Assembly: GCA_038217425.1 (NCBI GenBank)
Contig: JBBQPM010000211.1
Coordinates: 1 to 11,297 of the forward strand
DNA from: JAIEPT01 sp038217425
GTDB lineage: Bacteria; Planctomycetota; Planctomycetia; Gemmatales; Gemmataceae
DNA: 11,297 nucleotides
Reading direction: 5' to 3'
Below the pieces are notes generated by a model, which was not told the origin of the DNA, searched no databases, and was given only the letters and a program-made list of their open reading frames with translations. Position 1 is the stretch's first letter. Each line of letters opens with the position of its first letter. Of the stretch, positions 1-5,936 are shown piece by piece. Position numbers and translations under genes: made by a program.

Positions 1-248
1 GTTGTGCCTCTGTGAACGCTTCGCGTCGGCAATTACTCGCCGCCACGCATCACTCGAGGCCGGAGCGGCTGGCTAGGCCTTACCCCGTGCGGCTCTTTCA
101 TCCGCGACCCTCCCCCGGCTTACGCCGACGCACCCTGACCCTTTTTCTCTTCCGAACATTCTCTCTTACTCCCGCTCGGTGCTTTCCGAACGCGAATCGG
201 CCGGCAAAAAGAAGGGCTCCGGCAGCGAGGCCTGAAAAAAAGGGGACG
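1..248. other. Gene-free stretch, nothing recognised
   Basis: No convincing coding sequence is visible here. An open frame on the plus strand runs through it, but its translation is arginine/proline-rich low-complexity sequence typical of chance frames in GC-rich DNA, and it has no family resemblance. The last bases (a run of A followed by GGGGACGGG, about 234-250) lead directly into the inverted repeat at 249-275. The left flank of the window may hold the end of a neighbouring transcription unit, but I see no terminator hairpin. Confidence 0.5.
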
Positions 249-275
249 GGCATGTTTATTATAGATAAACATGCC
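249..275. repeat. Perfect 11-bp inverted repeat, 5-nt loop
   Basis: The left arm GGCATGTTTAT (249-259) is the exact reverse complement of ATAAACATGCC (265-275), separated by TATAG. The arms are AT-rich inside a GC-rich surrounding and are preceded by an A-run plus GGGGACG. That arrangement recalls REP-like palindromes scattered in some planctomycete and proteobacterial genomes, but this comparison is from memory only. It could instead be a repressor operator or a hairpin. There is no U-tract after it, so a Rho-independent terminator is unlikely. Confidence 0.75.
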
Positions 276-467
276 TATTTAGAATGTGCCTGCTCTCTTT
301 TCCGCTTGCTGCGCGCCACCGTCAATCTGCGAAACCGCCTCGTCCACTGCTTCTAGTGCAGCAAAAACCTCAACAACATTGATCTGCTCATCACCCTTGG
401 CCACGACTTCCGTTCCGCCGTCGTGCAGCTCGAAGAATGGCTCGACCAATATCAAGCCCGAAAATAG
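252..467 (+). pseudogene. Possible HEPN/HepT-like C-terminal remnant, interrupted by TAG
   Basis: One frame reads from an ATG at 252, itself inside the inverted repeat, to a TAG at 465-467. A single in-frame TAG at 354-356 breaks it. Before the stop, the peptide NLRNRLVHCF fits the R-x4-H motif of HEPN nucleases (the RN-x3-H of HepT-like toxins). After the stop, the same frame gives NNIDLLITLG, then a segment ending QLEEWLDQYQ, which looks like the amphipathic C-terminal helix expected after that motif. The N-terminal helices of a full HepT (about 110-140 residues in total) are absent, and no MNT nucleotidyltransferase antitoxin lies nearby. I read it as a decayed toxin fragment. The resemblance is motif-level only and chance is possible. 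Confidence 0.35.
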
Positions 468-615
468 CCGTCCGCCCCCTCTTCATCCCGCTTCGTTTCG
501 GTTTGCGTGCGAGGGCTAACAGCCAGGCGAGGATGAGTACCCGTCGCGCTCGAAAGGGCGGATAATGCAACTCACGCCCACCGGCGGAGCGGCGCCCGGA
601 CGAGAAGATTGACGC
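468..615. other. Short intergenic stretch, nothing recognised
   Basis: These bases lie between the HEPN-like remnant and the stop codon of the minus-strand flavoprotein. I see no open frame with protein-like composition and no clear terminator stem with a T-tract for the minus-strand gene. Confidence 0.5.
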
Positions 616-1530
616 TTACGGTTTACCAAAGTCCTCGCCGATCAGAGCCTTGTTGATGGCGAAGGCCACCCTGGCCCCTTCCGCAGCGGCGACGATGGCC
701 AGCTGCACATCCTTTGAGGCGTCGCCTGCCAAGTAGGCGCCGGGGACCGTGGTCTCGCCGTGCTCGTCGGTCACCACCGCTTCGTCCGCCGTCACCCTGC
801 AGCCGAGTCTCGCGGGGAGGCCGGAGCGCTGGTATTGGCCCGTGTTGAAGAACAGGGCGGCGCGCGGCAGCGTCTCGCCGTCCGCGAAGACCAACCGCTC
901 CAGTCGGCCATCGCCCTCCAGGCGTGCCAGTTTTTCCTTGCGGACGACTACTCCATGGCTCTCCAGACGCTCGCGCTCCTCACGCGGTAATCGGGCGGGG
1001 CCGTCGGTACACAGGACCAGATCGCGGGTCCAGGCCAGGAGCGTTTGGGACATGCCCAGTCCCTTGGTCCCCTTGCCATAGACGGCGACTGGCCGGTCGC
1101 GCGCCTCCCAGCCGTCGCAGTACGGGCAGTGGAAAACGCCCCGGCCGTAAAAGGCCTTGGCCCCTTCGACCAGCGGCAACCGGTCGACGACGCCGGTCGC
1201 GAAGAGCATTTTGCGCGACCCGAGGCGGGCGCCGTCCGCGAGGCGCACTTCAAAGTCTCGGCCCGTCCGCCGAACGCGCGACGCCGTGCCTTCTCTCAGT
1301 TCCACCGAGTCATAGGGGCTCAGCTGCTCCCGCCCGGCGCGCAGCAATTCCGCGGGGGGGATCCCGTCGCGGGTCAGAAAGCCGTGCAAGGCTGGCGAGG
1401 CGGCGTTGCGAGGGCGCCCGGCGTCGATGAGCAGCACCCGACGACGGCACCGTCCCAACACCAAGGCGGCGCTGAGGCCAGCCGGGCCGGCTCCGATTAC
1501 GATCACGTCCCATGCGACCTTGCCTGCCAC
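616..1530 (-). CDS. NAD(P)/FAD-dependent oxidoreductase, thioredoxin-reductase-like
   Basis: This predicted soluble flavoprotein has 304 residues from the chosen GTG start, close to the roughly 310 usual for low-molecular-weight thioredoxin reductases. Residues 10-27 hold the FAD-binding Rossmann motif (GAGPAGLS). Residues 134-142 read HCPYCDGWE, a CxxC pair (C135, C138) in the place of the TrxR redox disulfide. Residues 150-157 (VYGKGTKG) form the second, NAD(P)H-binding glycine motif. Residues 264-272 (GAYLAGDAS) are the C-terminal FAD-contacting motif. The CPYC[D/H]G[W/Y]E form differs from the CATC of classical TrxB and marks a TrxR-like subgroup that includes dithiol oxidases such as GliT, so the substrate may not be thioredoxin. 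A TTG start at 1563 is possible, but the GTG at 1530 has a strong Shine-Dalgarno (GGAGGG, 8 nt upstream). The gene stands alone and divergent from the plus-strand genes. Family is confident; substrate is unknown. Confidence 0.9.
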   Translation of the reverse strand: MAGKVAWDVIVIGAGPAGLSAALVLGRCRRRVLLIDAGRPRNAASPALHGFLTRDGIPPAELLRAGREQLSPYDSVELREGTASRVRRTGRDFEVRLADGARLGSRKMLFATGVVDRLPLVEGAKAFYGRGVFHCPYCDGWEARDRPVAVYGKGTKGLGMSQTLLAWTRDLVLCTDGPARLPREERERLESHGVVVRKEKLARLEGDGRLERLVFADGETLPRAALFFNTGQYQRSGLPARLGCRVTADEAVVTDEHGETTVPGAYLAGDASKDVQLAIVAAAEGARVAFAINKALIGEDFGKP

Positions 1531-1538
1531 GCTGGTAA

Positions 1539-1544
1539 CCCTCC
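1539..1544 (-). promoter_or_regulatory. Ribosome binding site selecting the GTG start of the flavoprotein
   Basis: On the minus strand, GGAGGG lies 8 nt before the GTG at 1530-1528. This favours that start over the TTG at 1563, which has no comparable purine run and would add 11 basic residues (MKRSRSRRVTS) ahead of the Rossmann fold. Confidence 0.7.
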
Positions 1545-1654
1545 GGGAACGGCTGCGCTTCAACAGCGATTAGCTGACGCCCGAACTGGGGGTTGGGGCG
1601 CGCCAGCTTATTCTACCAAGCGCTCGCCGGGCAAGCCATCCGCCACTGGCGGTT

Positions 1655-1852
1655 GTGCGGGCGTCCGACCGGACGCTCGACTGGCTGACTTTCGACGAAT
1701 ACTACGGCGGCAAAGGGGCGTTTTTGGAGGAACTCGACGTGCGGTCGGGAACGGATTACAGCGGCGAAATTCCTCGCAATTTTCGGTGTTTGACGAGGCG
1801 TCCGCACGGTGGAAAGCCGAAGAAGGGCTGGAAAGGAAAGCGTGCGGACAGC
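1655..1852 (+). pseudogene. Transposase relic, IS701/IS4-type DDE family
   Basis: The plus-strand frame reads through LDWLTFDEYYGGKGAFLEEL, then EIPRNFRCLTRRP. This strongly resembles the segment around the second catalytic aspartate of IS701/IS4-type DDE transposases, where the usual wording is LTFDE-YGG(K)-FL-GLD and a following (G)EVP-F. Only about 60-65 residues are recognisable, against roughly 400 in a complete protein. There is no upstream DDE part, no catalytic-glutamate region and no terminal inverted repeats. The same frame runs on past 1932, but that portion is out of frame with the real peptidase gene and carries no transposase similarity. It is a decayed fragment left in the gap between the divergent flavoprotein and the peptidase. 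Recognition is from memory of the family. Confidence 0.6.
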
Positions 1853-1931
1853 CTGGCGCGTTCCAGTTCGATATGGTACCAGCAGACCTGGCACAGGACG
1901 AACGCCAACCTTTACCTCTCGCGGAGCATTC

Positions 1932-3443
1932 ATGACGGCTCAAGACGCTTATCGTCAACTGCTGACCATTGTGCGCGAACGGAGCACGCTCGAATCGGTC
2001 GCCGGGCTCATTGGCTGGGACGAACGCACCTACATGCCGCCCAAGGGGGGCGCCCATCGCGCGGAACAGAGTTCGCTGCTGGCGCGGCTGGGGCATGAAA
2101 TGATGTCGGCGCCGCGCGTCGGCGAACTGCTCGCTCAAGCCGAAGGGAGCGAACTGACGCGCGATCCTGATGCGCCCGAAGCCGCCAATCTGCGCGAGAT
2201 TCGCCGTGGCTACGATCGCGCGGTCAAAGTTCCCGCGCGACTCGTCGCAGAAATCGCCAAGCTGTGTGCGCTGGGGCAAACCATCTGGCAGGACGCACGC
2301 AAGAAAAGCGACTTCGCCATGTTTGCGCCGTCCCTGGAGAAGATGGTCGGGCTCAAGCGCGAAGAGGCGCAGGCGCTGGGCTTCGCGGATCGGCCTTACG
2401 ATTCGATGCTCAACGACTTCGAGATTGGCGCCACTACCTCGGAGATCACGAAGGTCTTCGCCGACTTGCGTGCGGAACTGGCGCCGTTGGTCGCCGCCAT
2501 CGGCGCGTCGGGCCGAAAGCCGAAGAAGGAGATCCTGGCGCGCGAGTATGCGGTTGATCGTCAGCATCTGTTCGCGCAGAACGCCGCCGCCGCCATCGGG
2601 TTCGACTTCGCCGCCGGCCGGCTCGACACCACGGTCCATCCCTTCTGCAGCGGCCACGGGCCCGGCGACTGCCGCCTGACGACGCGTTACGACTTACACG
2701 CACTTAATCAGGGACTTTTCGGCACGCTTCACGAGGCGGGCCACGGCATGTACGAACAGGGGCTCGATCCGGCGCAGTTCGGCACGCCGATGGGGACCGC
2801 GGTCTCGCTCGGCATTCACGAATCGCAGTCCCGGCTCTGGGAGAACCAGGTGGGCCGCAGCCGGCCATTCTGGGAACATTTCTTCCCGCGTGCTCAGCAG
2901 ATGTTCCCGGGCACGCTCGAGGACGTGGGCCTGGACGACTTCCTGTTCGCGATCAACAGCGTCGAACGTTCTTTCATCCGTGTGGAAGCCGACGAGGCGA
3001 CGTATAATCTGCACATCATCCTGCGTTTCGAGATGGAGCAGGCGCTGTTCGGCGGCGACATGAAAGTCGGCGACGTCCCCGCGGCGTGGAACGAACGCTT
3101 CCGCGCCATCTTCGACATGACCCCCGCGAACGACGCGCAAGGCTGCTTGCAGGACGTCCACTGGAGTTGCGGCGGCATCGGCTACTTCCCGACGTACACG
3201 CTCGGCAACCTTTATGCCGCCCAGTTCATGGAGCAGATTCGCAGCGACTTGGCCGGGCTCGACGACGACTTCCGGCGCGGCGATTTCCGCCGACTCAAGG
3301 GTTGGCTCAACGAGAAGATCCATCGGCGCGGCATGCAATTTCGGCCACGCGATCTGTGCCGGCGCGTGACTGGCAAGACGCTGAGTCACGAGCCGTTGCT
3401 GCGGTATTTACGGCAGAAGTACGCGGCGTTCTACGGCGTGTGA
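1932..3443 (+). CDS. M32 family (Taq-type) metallocarboxypeptidase
   Basis: This zinc carboxypeptidase removes C-terminal residues from peptides and is probably cytoplasmic, since no signal peptide is seen. It has 503 residues, the normal M32 length. All signature motifs are present in order: HPF (236-238), DxRxT (D246, R248, T250), the zinc site HEAGH (267-271), the third-ligand motif HESQS (296-300, E297), the IRVEADE stretch (349-355) and GYFPTY (417-422). The start is the ATG at 1932, preceded by GGAG with a 5-nt spacer, and its N-terminus (TAQDAYRQLL) matches the usual helical start of the family. The frame is open upstream to 1809, but that part overlaps a transposase relic and does not resemble a peptidase. 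The gene appears monocistronic, with 148 bases before the next gene. Function is confident; specificity is not visible. Confidence 0.96.
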   Translation: MTAQDAYRQLLTIVRERSTLESVAGLIGWDERTYMPPKGGAHRAEQSSLLARLGHEMMSAPRVGELLAQAEGSELTRDPDAPEAANLREIRRGYDRAVKVPARLVAEIAKLCALGQTIWQDARKKSDFAMFAPSLEKMVGLKREEAQALGFADRPYDSMLNDFEIGATTSEITKVFADLRAELAPLVAAIGASGRKPKKEILAREYAVDRQHLFAQNAAAAIGFDFAAGRLDTTVHPFCSGHGPGDCRLTTRYDLHALNQGLFGTLHEAGHGMYEQGLDPAQFGTPMGTAVSLGIHESQSRLWENQVGRSRPFWEHFFPRAQQMFPGTLEDVGLDDFLFAINSVERSFIRVEADEATYNLHIILRFEMEQALFGGDMKVGDVPAAWNERFRAIFDMTPANDAQGCLQDVHWSCGGIGYFPTYTLGNLYAAQFMEQIRSDLAGLDDDFRRGDFRRLKGWLNEKIHRRGMQFRPRDLCRRVTGKTLSHEPLLRYLRQKYAAFYGV

Positions 3444-3591
3444 TTCGTTCCGCGCCGCCCAGGAAGCTCTTTATGACGAGCCGAATGGCCCCGAGTTGCC
3501 GTTTTTTCCCTTTTTTGCTGGACTTGCCCAGCTTCCATCCCCTTTAATAAGGTTCACCAGATTCGCGCGGCTCCCTCTTAGGACAGATTGC

Positions 3592-4512
3592 ATGTCATTT
3601 CGGCTGTTCGTCTATTACTGTGCGTTGTTCGGCGCATGGTCGGGCTTTCTCGGCTGGATTTTGGGAAGGCTTCTGACCTCGTCGACCGCCACCGGCCTGT
3701 TCGCCAACGGGATGCGCGGCCTCATGGCCGGGCTCGTCATCGCAGCCGGGCTCAGCGTCATCGATTCGCTGTGGAACGTCGGCGCTCGCTGGGGCGTCAT
3801 CGGCCTGCGCGTTCTCGTCGCCGCAATCGTCGGCGGGACCGGCGGACTCGCGGCCGGGCTTCTGGGCCGGGCGCTGGTCGGCCTCAGCGAGTTCGTCGCC
3901 TACTTCCTCGCCTGGACCATCGCCGGCATGTTGATCGGCGCCGCGATCGGAGCGTACGAAGTCTGCCTCTGCATCATCAACAGCGAAAGCCTCACCGGGG
4001 CCATGAAGAAGTTCATCAAAGCCTTCACCGGCGGCACCCTGGGGGGCTTCCTGGGCGGTATGTTCGCTTACTCCATTGGCGCCCTGATTCTCCTCATCTT
4101 CGAAGGCAAAGATTCCAACTCGCTGCTCTCGCCCAGTTCCTTCGGGTTCGTCATTCTCGGCGCCTGCATCGGCTTGTTCGTCGGCCTGGCGCAGGTTATC
4201 TTGAAGGATGCGTGGATCAAGGTCGAAGCCGGCTTCCGTCCGGGCCGGGAGATGATTCTCACCAAGGATCGCACCAGCGTGGGCCGGGCCGAGGGGGTCG
4301 ACATCGCGCTGTTCGGCGATAACGGCGTCGAAAAGATGCACGGGCACATCGTCAACTATCAAGGCCAATTCTTCGTGGAAGATCAAAACACGCCCGGCGG
4401 CATCTTCGTCAACGACGTCCGCGTGCAGGGCCGAGCGCCCCTCAATTCTAACGATCTGATTCGCATGGGCGCCCGCAGCGCCTTGCGCTTTTTCGAGAAA
4501 CCGAAACGGTAA
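3592..4512 (+). CDS. Multi-pass membrane protein with C-terminal FHA domain
   Basis: This 306-residue protein has about six predicted membrane spans (near residues 5-27, 41-60, 68-92, 99-125, 146-170 and 183-204). They are rich in glycine and alanine, with GxxxG-like packing. A cytoplasm-type FHA domain follows at about 215-302. FHA hallmarks are GR (231-232), the conserved His (H250), an ED strand (263-264) and FVND (272-275). FHA domains bind phosphothreonine peptides. Here the usual Ser of the SxxH motif is Glu (E247) and the NG(T) turn reads GG (269-270), so classical pThr binding is uncertain. The start has AGGA 8 nt upstream. The stop lies 12 nt before the Ser/Thr kinase start, so the two are almost certainly co-transcribed. 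It is probably a membrane anchor or reader for the kinase/phosphatase module. The role of the membrane part (channel, sensor or anchor) is unknown. Confidence 0.88.
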   Translation: MSFRLFVYYCALFGAWSGFLGWILGRLLTSSTATGLFANGMRGLMAGLVIAAGLSVIDSLWNVGARWGVIGLRVLVAAIVGGTGGLAAGLLGRALVGLSEFVAYFLAWTIAGMLIGAAIGAYEVCLCIINSESLTGAMKKFIKAFTGGTLGGFLGGMFAYSIGALILLIFEGKDSNSLLSPSSFGFVILGACIGLFVGLAQVILKDAWIKVEAGFRPGREMILTKDRTSVGRAEGVDIALFGDNGVEKMHGHIVNYQGQFFVEDQNTPGGIFVNDVRVQGRAPLNSNDLIRMGARSALRFFEKPKR

Positions 4513-4524
4513 CCGAGAGACATT

Positions 4525-5901
4525 ATGCCGCAAATCATACGCTGCCCCACGGCCGGGTGCGGCAAACAGATGCAAGTCCCCGACAACTCGGCTGGCAAAC
4601 AGGTCAACTGTCCCGGGTGCAAGAAGCCGTTCACGATCCAGGCCCCCGGCGCCGCCGCGCCGGCGGCTGCCAAGCCGGCCGCGCCCGCGCCGAAACCCGC
4701 CGGGTCGCCCAGCGCCTGTCCCTCGTGCGGCGCCAAGCTGCTCGAAGGCGCCATCTCGTGCATGGATTGCGGCTTCCTCATCCAGTCCTCCGACGCCGCC
4801 GCCGAGCCCGAAGCGCCCCCCATCATGTGCGGCAATCCCGCCTGCGGCGTCGCCAACTCGCCCGGCGAAAAGAACTGCGCCCGCTGCGGCGAAACCCTCC
4901 CCATCGCCGGCGGCACCATCCTGCACGACCGCTACCGCCTCGAAAAACTCCTCAAAAAAGGGGGCTTCGGAGCCGTCTACAAGGGCGTCGATCTCAAGTC
5001 AGGCGACCGCGAAGTCGCCATCAAGGACATGATCGGCGACGATCCGCAAGAGTTTGCCATTCGCCTCAACTTCTTCCGCCGCGAAGCCGAGATCCTCAAG
5101 ATCCTCGGCTCCGTACCGATCGTGCCGCGCTTTTACGACTACATCCACCAGGGGCAGACCGCGCATCTCATCATGGAGTTCATTCGCGGCAAGGATCTGC
5201 TCGACATCATGGAAGCGAAGGGGAATCAGCCTTTCCCGATCCCCATGATCATCGAATGGGGCAAGAGCATCTGCGACGTGCTGCTGACCATGCACACGCA
5301 GCAGCCGCCGCTCATTCATCGCGATCTCAAGCCCGATAACATCATGCTGCTCGAGGATCAAAAGAGCATCAAGATGATCGACTTCGGCACCGCCCGCGAC
5401 CTGGGCCATACGGTGAAGGAACGCATGGCCGGCAAGACGCGCGTCTTCACCGAGGGCTACGCGCCGCCGGAACAGATCGTCGGTAAGCCGGAGCCGCGCA
5501 GCGATCTCTTCGCCTTCGCGGCCACGATGTATCACCTGGCGACGGGCAAGGCGCCCGAGGGGTTTCACACGGCGAAGGAGATAGCCGATCAGCTGGCGGA
5601 CCCGGCGTCGACGCTGCCGAAGCAGTATCGATGGTTCTTCGAGATCTTGCGGATCAACCTGGCGGAGGATCTGAACGAGCGTTACTTCTCGGCAAAGGAG
5701 ATCAAGACGGACTTGGTGAAGCAGCAAGTGACGAAGGAGATCGCCTGCGTGAAATGCAAGGCGCCGAACTCGGTGCGGACGCCCTTTTGCGTGAAGTGCG
5801 CGGAGCCGATGACGGATCCGACGGCCCCGTGCGCGATGTGCGGGAAGTTCAATTTCATGGGGGGCCGATTCTGCATTTACTGCGGGAATCGGCTGCGTTA
5901 A
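4525..5901 (+). CDS. Ser/Thr protein kinase with zinc ribbons at both ends
   Basis: This 458-residue soluble kinase has three N-terminal Cys clusters (C7/C12/C29/C32; C65/C68/C79/C82; C102/C107/C118/C121), with an Ala/Pro linker between the first two. The Hanks-type kinase domain spans about 137-400. A C-terminal double zinc ribbon follows (C408/C411/C422/C425 and C436/C439/C450/C453). The kinase looks catalytically intact: glycine loop KKGGFGAVYKG (144-154), VAIK Lys (K167), HRDLKPDN (265-272) and DFG (286-288), with YAPPEQ (312-317) in the APE position. There is no transmembrane helix, unlike PASTA-type kinases such as PknB. The N-terminal Cys motif followed by Q-x-PD and K-x-V-x-C-P-x-C is common in planctomycete proteins. 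It sits 12 nt after the FHA gene and 35 nt before the PP2C gene, so the kinase and its presumed reverser are made together. Substrates are unknown; the ribbons probably mediate regulation or protein contacts. Confidence 0.95.
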   Translation: MPQIIRCPTAGCGKQMQVPDNSAGKQVNCPGCKKPFTIQAPGAAAPAAAKPAAPAPKPAGSPSACPSCGAKLLEGAISCMDCGFLIQSSDAAAEPEAPPIMCGNPACGVANSPGEKNCARCGETLPIAGGTILHDRYRLEKLLKKGGFGAVYKGVDLKSGDREVAIKDMIGDDPQEFAIRLNFFRREAEILKILGSVPIVPRFYDYIHQGQTAHLIMEFIRGKDLLDIMEAKGNQPFPIPMIIEWGKSICDVLLTMHTQQPPLIHRDLKPDNIMLLEDQKSIKMIDFGTARDLGHTVKERMAGKTRVFTEGYAPPEQIVGKPEPRSDLFAFAATMYHLATGKAPEGFHTAKEIADQLADPASTLPKQYRWFFEILRINLAEDLNERYFSAKEIKTDLVKQQVTKEIACVKCKAPNSVRTPFCVKCAEPMTDPTAPCAMCGKFNFMGGRFCIYCGNRLR

Positions 5902-5936
5902 GACAAGAAATACATCTTAGGGAATCGGGGAACGTC

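Noticed and set aside
12..356. Open frame of 114 codons at the left end
   Set aside because: Arg/Pro-rich, no family resemblance over most of its length; only the last part, in the same frame, shows the HEPN-like motif, reported as a remnant.
1809..1931. N-terminal extension of the M32 peptidase
   Set aside because: Basic low-complexity sequence overlapping the transposase relic; the ATG at 1932 has GGAG at 5 nt and fits the family N-terminus.
1045..1935. Long plus-strand frame opposite the flavoprotein
   Set aside because: Antisense of a confident FAD enzyme; composition typical of GC-rich shadow frames.
1608..2657. 349-codon minus-strand frame opposite the peptidase
   Set aside because: The plus strand carries all M32 signature motifs there; the minus frame has no recognisable motif.
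3444..3591. Possible terminator after the peptidase (two T-runs near 3502-3518)
   Set aside because: No stem-loop of adequate length precedes the T-runs.
3595..4926. 443-codon minus-strand frame opposite the FHA and kinase genes
   Set aside because: Spans two confident plus-strand genes; Gly/Ala/Asp-rich shadow without motifs.
5631..5936. N-terminal extension of the phosphatase fusion
   Set aside because: Overlaps the C-terminus of the kinase out of frame; the ATG at 5937 has a ribosome-binding site and begins a sensible N-terminus.
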